From Erinaceus europaeus (taxonomy: Eukaryota > Chordata > Mammalia > Eulipotyphla > Erinaceidae): a DNA stretch of 64,000 nucleotides. Of this stretch, positions 43,735-55,018 are shown in pieces. A program made the position numbers and the translations under genes. The notes beneath the pieces were generated by a model. It had not been told where the DNA came from. It ran no database searches and was given only the letters and a program-made list of their open reading frames with translations. The DNA is taken from contig NC_080168.1 in assembly GCF_950295315.1 (NCBI RefSeq), forward strand, positions 65,357,254 through 65,421,253, written 5' to 3'. Position 1 is the first letter of the stretch. Every line of letters begins with the position of its first letter.

Positions 43735-44844
43735 AAAAGAAACATACCCTCCAACCCAGCTCTTTCTAGCTCACACTCTTCTCCTGCGTAAGCATAGATT
43801 ACCACGCAGGAGGGAGGGAGATACCAGATCCTTCTGTGGCCAGTGCATGGAAATTGCCCACATTTGAGTCTGGAAGCAGCTTCACCATTCTTGTGGCCAC
43901 TGAATTGGTGTGGAAGACGAGGTGTCTAACCAAGAGCCCCACTTGACATGTTCCTGCATCACCAACAAGTGTTCTGGGGGCTTCAGTTACGCTAGCTGGT
44001 ATAGCTTTCAGTAGGAGAGAAGCCCAACCTGGAACCTTGCACCAAAACAAGCAGTGACTTCTTCAGTGTCAACAGAGAGGAACAAATGGCAAACAGAGGT
44101 GTTTTCTCAGAGACTCAGGTGTCTTCCACTGTCCTCTCTGAAAACACTGCTCCAGGCCCAAGCGCTGCCGCAGTAGGTTGCAACACCTTTTTTCTTGCAG
44201 GTCTTCACACCTGCACATTCCCACTGCTCCCAGAAGACTCCTTTCCTCCCTTTCCTCAAAATAGAAGATGAGAGACAAAGAGAGACAACACAGTACCACC
44301 CACCTACCACTCATGACGCTTCCTGTTTGCATGATGCTCCCATGGGGTGATGGGGACTCAGACCCCTCAGTCATGTGCTCCACTGGATGAGCTGTCTCCC
44401 ACCCCTAGGATTGTTTTGATTGTTGGAAAAAGGAGCTTGTGCTGCCGACAGTGGGGGTCATGTGTCAGCTACATACTGAATGCACTGGTGGAAAGCAGGG
44501 AGTGCCAGTCAGAGGTGTCCTCGCACCTGTGCAGACCCCCTTGCCTGGGAGCACTGTACCACTGCTGTGCCCATGTGGCTTCATGATTCACTGGGTCTGA
44601 GGTCCCAGCTTACGGTGGCAGCCTGGGTGTGCAGTGGCTCTCAGTGCCCTGTGGCTGACAATTGGGTGTTTCCAGGTCCAGCCCCACCTTTCAGGCGAGG
44701 GAAGGTCTCTGCTGGTGTACGCTCAGCCTTCCTCCAGATTACAGGCTCCTGCACAATTCTCTGCGGCACCAGAGAGTGAGCCCAGGGCCTTGCACATGTG
44801 TGACACCACTAGGGCCTCCTGGGCCCAACTGCTGCTTTATTTCT
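43735..44844. other. Mostly unique DNA with one SINE
   Basis: A probable antisense family D element lies at about 44255-44405 (GATGAGAGACAAAGAGAGACAAC, CTCCACTGGATGAGCTGTCTCC). Elsewhere open frames of up to about 104 codons have no domain. Confidence 0.45.
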
Positions 44845-45000
44845 TAGAAGGAAGAGAGAAGACAAGAGAGTCAGCCTAGCACTGCTCCACATCCACAAAG
44901 CCTGTCCACAGTGCCCTCATGTGGTGCTGAGGCTTGACACCAGGGCTTCACACATGGCAAGGCATGGGCTCTACCAGATGGACTATTTCCTTACCCCAAG
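44845..45000 (-). repeat. Family D SINE, antisense
   Basis: GAGAGAAGACAAGAGAGTCAGCC, CTCATGTGGTGCTGAGGCTTGAC and GGCTCTACCAGATGGACTATTTCC. Confidence 0.65.
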
Positions 45001-45039
45001 ACCCCACATGTTTATAACTGGTTAATTATTTTTAATTTA

Positions 45040-45385
45040 TTTTTAATTCTATTTATTTATTTTATTTTATTTGCTTCCAGGGTTATTGCTGGGGCTCGGT
45101 GTCTGCACTATGAATGCACTGCTCCTGGAGGCTGTTTTTCTCATATTGTTGCCCTTGTTATTGTTGTTATTGCTGCTGTTGTTGGATAAGACAGGGAGAG
45201 ATTGAGAGAAGAGGGGAAGACAGAGAGGAGAGAGAAAGACACCTGCAGACCTGCTTCACCTCCTGTGAGGCGACCCCCTCCCTTACAGGTGGTGACCTGG
45301 GGGCTTGAACCGGGATCCTTACACCAGTCCTTGGCTCTTTGCACGATATTTGCTTAACCCGCTGCACTACTGCCCGGTCCCCCAT
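45040..45385 (-). repeat. Family A SINE, antisense
   Basis: GCTTCCAGGGTTATTGCTGGGGCTCGG to the head CCCGCTGCACTACTGCCCGG. Nearly full length. Confidence 0.92.
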
Positions 45386-45389
45386 CCTA

Positions 45390-45705
45390 TAACTTTTATG
45401 CAGTCATCTGTCAAAGGGCATTTTGGTTGTTTCTAGGTTTTTACTATGAACATGGGGGTGGATATGTCCCTTCGAATCAGTGTTATTATATCTTATTATA
45501 TGACCTAGTAGTAGAATTGCTGGGTCATATGGCATTTCCATTTGTATTTGTTTAAGGGTTTTCCATACTGTTTTTCATAGTGGTTGTACTAATTTTCACT
45601 CCCACAAGCGTGTAATAGAGTTCCTCTCTCTCCACATTCTCTCTAACACTTACCTTCTCTTCTTTTATTGATGGAGCCCATTCTGACTGGTGTGAGAAAT
45701 GTTTA
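45390..45705 (-). repeat. Older mammalian L1 ORF2 3' part, antisense
   Basis: GAATTGCTGGGTCATATGGC, TTTAAGGGTTTTCCATACTG, CTCCCACAAGCGTGTAATAGAG and CATTCTGACTGGTGTGAGA are classic reversed L1 ORF2 C-terminal blocks, of a different subfamily from the hedgehog L1s here. Confidence 0.8.
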
Positions 45706-46634
45706 ATTATTTAAATCAGGCAGAGAATGTTTCTTATGGGGGGGCAGAGCAGCATGCTAGCACAGGAAGTGCTGGGGATAAAATGGGGAGTCTCAGGCAG
45801 AGAGTGCAGGGGTCACTCTCCACTATCCCCCACTAGCTTGGCCTCCCACTCAGCGTGGGTTTCTTTGCACTAGGCTTCAGCTAAGGACCGTAAACATCAA
45901 CTCCAAGTCTTCTTGCCTGGGTCAGGTGTCCTACCAGGGAAAAGGACGTACTGTAAATATGGTATAGAAGCTCTATGGTTGTACTAAGTCACCTATCTGT
46001 TCTCCTGGCAAAGACAGAAGAATACAGTTAGCTGTGGCTACACCAGCTGAAGAGCCACTGCAGACAGCCATGGTGAGCACCCTGCTTCTCAAAGTCGACT
46101 GGATGAGCCACTGGCGGTCACTTTCCTGCCTGATGCTCAGGACTCTCATTTGTGTCTACTCTAGAAAGTTGCATCCCTCCTCATTTATTATTTTCAGTGA
46201 CACATATAAAGTGTAACAGCAACAACAACTCAAGCACAAAATATCAAAAGTGAGCTGCTTCTTTTAAAAAATCATGTAGGTCATATCTGGTGCTGGTTCT
46301 AGCTGGAGGCCAGCAGGAGGTTCTCAGCACATGCAGTGCAGATTCCTCAAGGCACAGTGTCGCTCCATTTTGTCCACAAGCAGAAAAAACAGTGAGTGAC
46401 AATCAGACAGAGGAGGAAGGCAAGATGGAAGTGCCTGGGATGTAAAGGCTCTACAGAGATGGCTAGCTGCCACTCTCTGAGACAAAACACCTTGTCATTC
46501 TTGGGGCTGACACACACTGGCTGGCAGAGCAGAGAGCCGGGTATTGGGGCCCCTGAGAGGAACTCCAGACAGTCAGACATGATCATCAAAGCAACAACAG
46601 GATCACACAAGAGGCCTGTCCATTTCTAGGCTAG
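45706..46634. other. Unique DNA
   Basis: No exon recognised. GGCCAGCAGGAGGT at about 46308 is a weak CTCF-like match. Confidence 0.45.
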
Positions 46635-46832
46635 AAGAGATACATGATAGGTAATTAATGAATAAATAGACGGTAGATTACTGGTGAATAGTTGATAGAT
46701 TAATAGATAAATAATTGATATGTGGATGGCCAGATAATAGATTAGAGATAGAATTGATAAAGTGGCTGAGTGTGTGGGTGGATGAGTGGTTGTGGGCAGA
46801 TGGGTGGATGGATGGACAGGAAATAATGTCTA
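46635..46832 (+). repeat. Degenerate GATA/GGAT tetranucleotide satellite
   Basis: Imperfect GATAGATTAATAGATAAATAATTGATA units pass into GGGTGGATGGATGGAC. Confidence 0.8.
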
Positions 46833-46924
46833 TCCCACAGACTATCATTCACAGTGGAATATTACTTTAAAAACAATGTTCTTCCATTTGCAACCATGTA
46901 GCGTGTATATGAATTAAAAAGCTG

Positions 46925-47095
46925 TGAGCTGGGGCTGGGGAGGCAGCATAATGATTCTGCAACAGACACTCCTATCTGAGACTCTGAGCTCCCAGGTTAG
47001 GACCCCAGCCCAGCAGAGCAGGGCTCTGGGCTTTCTCTCTGTATTTCTCAGTAAATTAAATCAAATGTATTTTTAAAAATTTATTTTTAAAAAAG
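46925..47095 (+). repeat. Family C SINE
   Basis: GGGGCTGGGGAGGCAGCATAATGATTCTGC head, CTGAGCTCCCAGGTTAGGACCCC and a T/A-rich tail. Confidence 0.7.
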
Positions 47096-47754
47096 CTGTG
47101 AGCTCATAACAGCAAGGAGCAGAATGGTGGCTATCTTTGGTGGGAGGATGGAGAGAAGTTGGTAAAGGGAGCTCACTTTCTGTAGTTAGATGTTAAGTTC
47201 TGGGCATCTCATGCACAGCATAGTGGCTAGGCTTCATAGTACTTCTGTGCTTAAAAAGTGCTGTTATCTCTTGAGTGGTTCCTACCACAAAAAAAGAAAA
47301 GAAAAGAAAAGCAAACCATGTGTGGTGATGGATGTCTCAATTTAGTTATCTGTGGTCATCATTTCACAGCTTTTACACATCAGATGTCATCCTCTGTGAT
47401 ACCTTAAACATATATGTTTATTTGTCAGATACACCTCAATAGAGCTGGAGTGATGCTCAAGAGAGGATGGGGGACACTTTTAGATGGCACTGTAGTGTCT
47501 GCATGTCTCCTGGTTGAGCCACGAGATATTACAGGCTTGGGGTGGACATGATGCTGTTCTCTGTAGTGTTGCTTAAAAACATTCACTACAATCCTTATTT
47601 TAAGGAGAAAATATGAATATGTACATGGAAAGTATTATATGCACACTATATATATATATGAATCAAGACTTTCTGCAACACAATTGAGAGACAAAACATA
47701 TTTATTTCCTAGTAGGCTCTTGTGCCTGCTCAATTTTACTGCTCCCAAAAAGCA
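47096..47754. other. Unique DNA
   Basis: AT-rich; short AAAAG repeat near 47290. A decayed SINE is possible at 47440-47570 but unproven. Confidence 0.4.
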
Positions 47755-47945
47755 TTCGTTTCTTTTTAATTTCAGATAGAGATAGGGAGGGAGGGAGACA
47801 GAGAGGCAACACAGCACTGCGGCATTGTTCATGGAGCTTCCCCTGGGGCTATGCATGGTGCTATCCTATGGTGCTGGTGCTTGAACCTGGGTCCTCACAC
47901 ATGGTAAAGGGTGCATTCTGCCAGATGAGCTATCTCTCGGCCCCA
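47755..47945 (-). repeat. Family D SINE, antisense
   Basis: AGATAGAGATAGGGAGGGAGGGAGACAG, GGTGCTGGTGCTTGAACCTGGGTCC and GCCAGATGAGCTATCTC with GGCCCC end. Confidence 0.7.
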
Positions 47946-48234
47946 CAGGTGGGATATTTATTTTATTTTTTTCAGTGAGAAAATGCCTTGAGTGGACACT
48001 TTCTACTTAAAAGATCTGTCAGTAACCAACAGGAGAGTGCATTCTCCATCACCAGTCAGTAGGAACATCACTTTTGAGAAGGCTAGACTCCAAAGGACTG
48101 GCAGAAATGAGCTCTTGGAGCAACCATTCCCCCTGAGTGTCAATATGAGCACAGTCATTTCACAAACCGGCCCTTCTTTTTTTAAAAAAAAGTAGGCATG
48201 CGCTCCCCCAACCCATTCTGAAATACTTGTTTGT

Positions 48235-48425
48235 TTATTCATTTACTCATTTACCATCTTATTTATTTAGAGTAGAGACAGAAATTGAGAGAGAAGTGGG
48301 AGAAAGAAAGACACCTGCAGCACTGTTTCACCACTTCTTGTGGATAGGGACTGGAGGCTTGAACTTGGGCCCTTGTGCACTATAATGTGTGCACTCAACC
48401 AGGTGTACCACTGTCTGGCCTCCCT
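48235..48425 (-). repeat. Family B SINE, antisense
   Basis: TTATTTATTTAGAGTAGAGACAGAAATTGAGAGAG, CACCTGCAGCACTG, ACTCAACCAGGTGTACCAC. Confidence 0.82.
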
Positions 48426-49202
48426 GAAATAGTTCTCAGTGGGGAGTGAGAGCAGATACACAGAAAAGGCTTGTGCCCAGGTATCCCTGGCAGCTACACA
48501 CAGACAGAGTGAGTGCCCAACGGAACTATATGTTCTTTTCATACCAATAGATAAACTGAGCCATGCAAAAAGAAGTGCCAATACATGCCACAATGTGAAT
48601 AAAAGCAAGCAAGCTCCTAGCACAGAACATTCCAGAACCCACAAAAACCCTGTGGTGACCTAAGTTAGGACAGCGATTACTTCCAGGAGAGCCAAGGGTT
48701 AGCAAGGGAGCTTTCCAAGCCAGCAGAAGTAGGCTACACCGAGATTGGATAGCAGTGTGTGTGGTGGACACTGGTGCCCGCCCAGCCCCCCATGTGCACT
48801 GCACGAGGTCAGAGGAAAGGTGGAGAGCAAGGGACATTTCTCCTTTTCTGCTGGACAGGCCCAGTGTCCCTCCCCAAAAGGGGACTGACTTCAGAAAAGG
48901 CTGGCGTGTGTGTCTATTCTGTCAGCTGTGAGAGCTCCACACCCAAAGTGGCACCTGGTGAATGTCTTTTTTCATGGGATGAATACTTATGCTGCTGAGA
49001 GCTGCTACTGTGGTCATCAGAGCATGAGTTTAAGTGCAAAAAAGGGAGCAGGAAGCAAACAGTCACTTGGACATGGGTGAATCATAGCTGAGTGCCACCC
49101 AAAACAAAACCTAGTTTTGTTTCCAACTAGAAGAGTCATTCTTAATTACTTTATTAATTTTAGTTGTTTGCAAGACTTGCAGACACCACTTCATATGTTT
49201 GT
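48426..49202. other. Unique DNA
   Basis: No exon recognised; open frames of up to 125 codons on the minus strand partly read through the neighbouring SINE. Confidence 0.45.
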
Positions 49203-49215
49203 AAAATAGGCTCAG

Positions 49216-49516
49216 TCTGGGGGCCAGGTGGTAGCACAGCAGGTTAAGCACACATAGTGCAAAGCGCAAGGATGGCCAAAGGATCCCGGTTCAAGCCCCC
49301 AGATCCCCACCTCCAGGGGGGGGGTTGCTTCACAAGTAGTGAAGCAGGTCTGCAGGTGTCTGTGTTTCTCTCTCACCTCTATCATCCCCTCCTCTCTCAA
49401 TTTCTTTCTGTCCTTTCCAACAATAACAACAAACAAAAAATGGAAAAAAGATGTCCGCCAGGAGCAGTGGATTTGTAATGCAGGGCCTGAGTCCCAGCAG
49501 TAACCCTGGAGGCAAA
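49216..49516 (+). repeat. Family A SINE, 13-bp TSD
   Basis: GGTGGTAGCACAGCAGGTTAAG head, CCCGGTTCAAGCCCCC (B-box), G9 run, and an AACCCTGGAGGCAAAA end. AAAATAGGCTCAG at 49203-49215 and 49517-49529. Confidence 0.93.
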
Positions 49517-49549
49517 AAAATAGGCTCAGCCTTTTAATAATACATTATC

Positions 49550-49710
49550 TGAGTCTGGGAGGTGGCCCACCTTACCCAGCAGAGTGCATGCCTTACTGTG
49601 TGTAAATGTTGGGTTTGAGGCCAGGGGACAGCACCAGAGGAAGCTGTACAGCTGATGGAGCACTGTTGAATCTTTCCTCTCTACCTCTCCACCTCTCCTC
49701 ATGCTTAAAA
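49550..49710 (+). repeat. Family D SINE
   Basis: GGGAGGTGGCCCACCTTACCCAGCAGAGTGCATGCC head and CTCCACCTCTCCTCATGCTT tail. Confidence 0.6.
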
Positions 49711-51360
49711 AACAAAAATATTTAATGAGATTATAAATGTGAAACATCTTACATAGAGACATCCAGGCCATTCAAGCAGACTCAAGGCTGATACGGATGA
49801 TGATGGTCCCATACTACACTTACATCCTACCCAGGAGAGTGTCAGCACTCAGACAATCTTCAGGAGGCTGGAGGCAGAAGGACTTGAGTAGACTCCTTTT
49901 TCTATCTTTGTGGACTCACTGCCAAATCCCTGCATCTGACTGAAGATCAGACCGTTGGAAACTCTCTGCAGAGGACAGTCCTAGGCTCCCACATGCCCCG
50001 GAGGCTACCAGCTCTTCATTCAAGCTGAGCCATGCTGGCACCCCACCCAAGGAGGAAAGTAGGCCCCCAGCACTGGTCTATCAGCAGGCTCCGGGCTTCC
50101 TGCTGAGTGGTGGCTGGAATGCAGAGTAGAGTTGATCTCTACTTTTGTCAAGAACCCAAGCAAGCTTGAGCATTTCTGAATGAGTGCATAAGTGTTATTC
50201 ATAGGATCTGGGCACACCAGGCTAGAGGCAGATTGATTTCCAGGCAAAGGCTGAAGTGGCCATCTCCAGCCTTTCAGGAAGGTGACCAGGGATTAAGATG
50301 ATGGAGAATAGATGCTGCAGCGGCTCCCATTAGAGGCCTTCTGCGAGCTCAGTGCGCGTGGCCGCCAAATCAGCAGGTCTGCCACAGGCTGGCAAAAGAT
50401 GACAAATGTATTCATGTGGTGAAGACAGCCTGGACCTAGTTCCTTGGCACAGGCACCATCATGCGAGCTGCTTGACACAGTACCAGCTTCATAGGGACTT
50501 CAGCACAGCTGGACTCTCCAGGCCAAACTGAAACTATCCTGCCTTCTGCCATGTATAGGGCTTGGGATTAAGCTCTGTGTGGTCTTGATAATCTTTACCT
50601 GTGGCCATGCTCAGAGTCTGATCAATAACAAAAGTAATGATAAAACCTGTGCTGCACTCTGTAAGATTGATCATAATGGAACAAGCAATGTCAGTAATGC
50701 AGAATTTTTCAGGAGGCTCCAATAGGAATAAATTGTTTCCCCCTTTATCTACACCATTTCCTTTAGTATTCCCCCTAAAATACAGAGAAAGAGTGGTGGT
50801 TCCCACAGGGAGGGGCCACCTTAGATAGCATAATTAATAAATGGAAAGTTTTGGTACCCACATAGATACAATGGGCCTTTTAATCTACCACCCACCACTA
50901 TGCTCCCACTTCCTTATGCAGGAATAGTACATGAGAACCTAGGTCACATAGTGAGCATACAAGAAAGATGGATTCCAGTTAGAAAGCTTAACTTTATGGA
51001 GAGGCTGGCCAGGTCAGCATCACTTGGTGCCTTCTCAGTAAGGAACAAAACAAAACTCCTTGATCAAACAATGGAACAGATTTTATGAAAAATGGGCTGC
51101 TCAATTTGTTTAAGTTACCTAGAAACATAACAAGCTTGAACTTTCTATGAACCATGGCTTCTGATGCATAGGGGCAAGAGGATTGCATTAATATACACGT
51201 AGAATATTAATCTTAATCAATAGGGCATTTGCCTAACACACAGGTACAGGAATAACAAAAGACATAGAAACTGTGATGTGATCTCTAGGGAGAAAAGTGC
51301 CCCTGGAATGTGAATGTTCCACAAAGCAGGAGTTGTTCCCTACCTGTGCTGTTCTTTCTT
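49711..51360. other. Unique DNA, possibly old ERV-related at its end
   Basis: No exon recognised. A minus-strand open frame at 50534-50806 (90 codons) has no family I can name. The last few hundred bases may be U3 of the LTR-like element at 51361. Confidence 0.35.
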
Positions 51361-51655
51361 GGTGATTTTTTGTTTTAATAATCAAAGCCTTGATGATGTA
51401 TATATTAGTGACCAAAGCTTTAGTGATTTTTGTATTAATAATCAAAGACTTGGTGATTTTTGTTTTAATGATCTAAGCCTTATGAGACTATAAAAATAAA
51501 GTTCTGCTTGAGTATGACAGAGATGTCTGCTTGGGCTTGATTCAGCATCAACTCACTCATCTCTCATTCTTCCTCATTCTGCGCCAACACCTATCCTCTT
51601 TCAGGTTACCCTAATAACTTGCTGGAGCTAGCCCCCGGTAGCTCCCTCCACATAT
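51361..51655 (+). mobile_element. LTR-like segment with 30-bp direct repeats
   Basis: Four imperfect 30-bp units (51361-51480; core GTGATTTTTGTTTTAATAATC) lie just upstream of CTATAAAAATAAAG at 51488, a TATA-like and poly(A)-like sequence. A pyrimidine-rich stretch ending CTCCCTCCACA follows. Enhancer-like repeats, TATA and AATAAA in this order fit an ERV LTR (U3-R-U5). I could not fix the 5' end or a target duplication, so the identification is tentative. Confidence 0.45.
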
Positions 51656-52013
51656 GCCAGTTGGCCACTTGGAAAGGTCCAAAGGGGCCCACTACCAGTA
51701 TTTTCCAGACTCCAGCCTGCCCTCAGATGTGACCAGGATCATGTTAGCATTAGATTAGAGAATGAACAGAGTTAAAAATGTTTTTCTTAGATGAATTTTC
51801 ATGAGGCTGTCCATTCCTAACAGTTAGGGAAGGCATAGCTGCAGATCTTCCCTGGGCTGAGCCGGAAGGCTTTCTTGCCTCTTCTGCAGTGCCCCAGGCC
51901 CCACAGTCCAGCATTCTCCCAAGGCCCTCACATTGTTGTATGTGGGTGGCTGTGTCCACACTAACCAACTAATGACAGCTGAGTACTGTTGGGCTGTTTA
52001 CTTTTGTGAAGCA
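51656..52013. other. Unique DNA
   Basis: No repeat or exon recognised. Confidence 0.45.
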
Positions 52014-52019
52014 GCCCCA

Positions 52020-52311
52020 TGTTGTTAAAGTTTCGGGGGCTCCAGCAGGCCAGGCTAGCTTTGCGGTGGTGAACAGAGACTCGAGGACACACGGCTGGGC
52101 TGAGAAGCTGCAGTTTAATCTTTATTCACGAACGGGCAAATCACCACACCATGTGCTTCCCAATCATTCTTCCTCCGCCTCTGCTGCTGGGACTCTGGAC
52201 GTCCTTAGCATAGGGGGCAGGGAGAAAGAGGGGCGTGAAACTAGCAAGGACCAAACCATTTCTCTCAGAGGTAGGGGGAAGGGGACCAAACCAACACGAA
52301 GAATACCAACA
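52020..52311 (-). repeat. Complete ERV LTR (3' LTR), 292 bp
   Basis: On the minus strand it runs from TGTTGGTATTC to CTTTAACAACA and carries GTGAATAAAGATT as poly(A) signal. A polypurine tract (minus strand AAAAGAAAAGGGGGAAT, 52312-52328) precedes its start, which identifies this as the downstream LTR of a minus-strand provirus. Confidence 0.92.
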
Positions 52312-52644
52312 ATTCCCCCTTTTCTTTTTAACTAAATGACCACAGTATCAGGGGTGTGGGGTGAACAGAAACCTATATCATACAGGCATTTTCAAAAAAA
52401 AAGAAACTGACACAAACATGGAGAAACATGTAAACGAGTAACAAGAACCAGTGTGCTGCCAAGGGAAGGCCTGAGGGGACCATTTTTTGCTTCTGGGCAA
52501 AACTTTATCAGCTTAAAAAAAACATTTCCTGCCTCGGGGGGGGCGTACTTGCCTCGACGGGCATTTTCTAGCATGGGGGGAGGGTGAGGCCTAGAGTCCC
52601 AAGGCATGGCTGCAGTCAGTCTTTGAGAAACCCAGCAGCACACG
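52312..52644 (-). pseudogene. 3' end of ERV internal region
   Basis: About 330 bp between the two LTR parts. It holds the polypurine tract and a minus-strand open frame of 83 codons (52392-52643) with no recognisable gag, pol or env motif. It may be the 3' noncoding end of the provirus. The junction with the right-hand LTR lies near 52641-52648. Confidence 0.6.
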
Positions 52645-52794
52645 CCAGAGGAGAAAGACAGGAGAGCACATGTTTGCCCGCTCGTGAATAAAGATATACA
52701 GCTTCCCAGCCCAGCCGTGTGTCCCCGAGTCTGCCTCTGTCTACCACCACAATGCTAGCCCGGCCTGCTGGAGCCCCCAAAACTTTTAACAACA
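52645..52794 (+). repeat. Partial ERV LTR (R-U5 side), different subfamily
   Basis: CCAGAGGAGAAAGACAGGAGAGCACATG, then CTCGTGAATAAAGAT and U5 ending TTTTAACAACA. It matches the solo LTR at 23243 (GACAGGAGAGCACATG block) better than the left LTR, which lacks that block. Confidence 0.85.
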
Positions 52795-52800
52795 GCCCCA

Positions 52801-54099
52801 GTGCTTAAAGTCCTGCATGCATCACTAATGGCTGAATGTCAGCATCTGTGGTAAACAGAAAGATAATGGAAGCAAAAAATATGCAATTCATAGTCTCTTA
52901 CTATCTTAATCTTGTAAGATAGGCAGCCACAGCTCTTCTTGGAACACTCTGTTAAGTTACCACAAAAAGCACAAAGTATTCACCTTCCTTCCTGCCAAGA
53001 GTCGGCACATAGGGTCAGACCCATGCAGAATGATCTCCTTGTGGCAGGGGTGCATGGCTATGGCAGGTCAGCAATTCCCCAGAAGTGCAGGCCACAGAGA
53101 GAGAACCCCTAGGCAAGCTGTTGCTGGGAGTCTTGGGCAGAGGGTGGGGAGGAGCTGAGTGTGAAGGGTAGTTCTGTGATGCTGGGAGTGAGCAGTCTGG
53201 GCAGGGGACAGGAGCAGAGGCCTGGAGGGCCAGCAGCACTGGGAGCAAGGGTCTGAGAGCTGGGCACTGTCCAGGAAACCCCGCTATGCTCTTTTCTGAA
53301 TCAGCAGCTCTGCTGTTCATCCCACCACTTTTCTAGTCAACTGTGAAGCTCTTGGGAGCCCTGGCCTACTTACTTATATATGCCAGGTCTGAGTTACGTT
53401 TTAAAAGTAGCTGACACTCTAGAGACAGCCTGGTCCTTTGAAGCCCTAGTTCTGTTCTGTTTTGTTCTGTTGCTCCTTGCTGAAATCAAATTAGTTTCTC
53501 TCCACCTCCACCCTTTCCCCCCTCCCTAAGATGTCAGCTCCTTTGTTTAATTCCTCAACAAAAGGAAAAACTTTACTCATAGCTGTAGTCTCAATATAAT
53601 CTCCAGAAATCAATCTGTCAGCATTTCTGTTTCCAGGAATTATTATACTTGTTTTACCCACAGACAAAATCAGTAACACTGGTGATAAGCAACAGTTCCA
53701 GAACCCAGTTTCAGGTGTGACTCCTCAGATTAGCACAGTGACTGGGAGAGAAACCCAGACCACTGCTATAATTCTACACATGTGTTTTCTTGTGTGTGAG
53801 TGTGGAGGTGGGGTTTCACATTGCTTGATTTCACCACTCCTGAGATGGCTTTTTCATTAAGATAGGGAAGACCACACTATGTCTGAAAATAGACTATGTT
53901 TAGCATCATGTGGTAGAAACTCAGTCTGAGACACCCCTCCCCCCAGTACTGTGGCTCCTCCCATGTGCCAGGAACTCCTCTGCTGCAGCCACTGTGCAGA
54001 AGTGTGGATCCAGGGGTGACTTTGCCATTAGTATGCCTGTCCCCTCACACACAAATACACTTGTCTCACAGAGATGGTTGATGTCAATGACAGAACAGT
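52801..54099. other. Unique DNA
   Basis: No exon recognised. A minus-strand open frame at 53491-53679 (62 codons) is unidentified. A decayed family D element may lie at 53780-53960. Confidence 0.4.
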
Positions 54100-54300
54100 G
54101 CAGGGCTACAAGACAGCTCACCCAGTAGAGTGCATACCTCTGCACACTCAAGGACCCAAACACCACATAGAAGCACCACACACGGCACCAGGAAGAACCC
54201 CATGACTGGAGCTGTGCTATGGTGTCTCTTTCCTCCCTCCCTGTCTGTCGGTCTCTCTCTGAAATGAAAACACCCACCAGAAGCAGTAAAACCATACATG
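54100..54300 (+). repeat. Family D SINE
   Basis: AAGACAGCTCACCCAGTAGAGTGCATACC head, CTGTGCTATGGTGTCTC and CTCTCTCTGAAATGAAAAC tail. Confidence 0.7.
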
Positions 54301-54344
54301 TGTGAGGCCCACCAAGGGGTTAAAAGAACAGCATGAACTAGAAT

Positions 54345-55018
54345 TGTGGAAGAACAGTCATGCTCTTCTGTTGGGCTAGCGATGCGAAAGAGAGATGACC
54401 CAGGAACAAAGCTCATGGTGGCTAGGCAATTCAAATCTTTATTCATTCGAGCATCCCAGAGTCGGGCAGTAGCACACCTGGTTAAGGCACGTGGTGCCAA
54501 CCACAATGGCTGGCATCTATCTCCTCATCCACCTGCATGCTTCTCCAGGCCAGAAAATGGAAGAGGCAAATCGGAAATGGAAGTGACTTGACAATACCAT
54601 ACATGGTTAGGAAAGGGGCAGAGAAAGGTGAAAGGGGGCTGGGAAAGGTAGGGACTTCCTTAGCAACTGTTGCTAGGGGTTCAACTGGTAGGATTAATAC
54701 TGCGGGGAATTAGGGAGGATACCTTTAGTCATTTGTAAGACAAAGCTGACGATTGATATGTAGATAATAAAAGGGCAGGCCATAGTATCAAGGAATGCAC
54801 GGTGGAGCAGGGGGAGCTGACTTAATGTTTTAAGGAATGCCAGGCTCCTGGAGACAGAAAAATTCAGGGTGCATTGTGAGGCAGGGAGTCTGATAAGACG
54901 AGGCAAACCTTGGGGGTTCTTGTGTCCCTTTTTGCTCAGACTCTCGGTAGAGAGAGAGACTGATAGGATAGACGCACCCCTCAGGTCAAGCCCTGCCAGA
55001 CTCTATGACATCCTCACA
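54345..55018 (-). mobile_element. Probable ERV LTR, antisense, with SINE piece inside
   Basis: On the minus strand it ends ...CTGTTCTTCCACA at 54345, with GAATGAATAAAGATTTG (poly(A) signal) 90-110 bases before that end, as in an R-U5 region. The upstream limit is uncertain (TGTCATAGAG or TGTGAGGATG near 55010-55018). I found no matching target duplication. A family A head (GAGTCGGGCAGTAGCACACCTGG) at about 54470 indicates a decayed SINE inside. Confidence 0.5.

Larger units (their letters stand above)
52020..52794. mobile_element. ERV remnant with LTRs in opposite orientation
   Basis: A single insertion bounded by the perfect 6-bp duplication GCCCCA (52014-52019 and 52795-52800). Both outer ends are the U5 end of an LTR: TGTTGTTAAAG on the left is the reverse of CTTTAACAACA, and the right end reads TTTTAACAACA. 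Inside are a complete minus-strand LTR, about 330 bp of internal sequence and a partial plus-strand LTR. A normal provirus has one U3 end and one U5 end outside, so this structure is rearranged. Confidence 0.9.

Noticed and set aside
50534..50806. Possible ERV or gene fragment on the minus strand
   Set aside because: The translation looks protein-like in places but I cannot match it to gag, pol, env or a host family, so no product is named.
51361..51480. CRISPR-like array
   Set aside because: 30-bp units without spacers in a mammalian genome; a direct tandem repeat, probably LTR U3.
53491..53679. 62-codon minus-strand frame, protein-like composition
   Set aside because: Too short and unrecognised; could be an old retroviral or chance frame.
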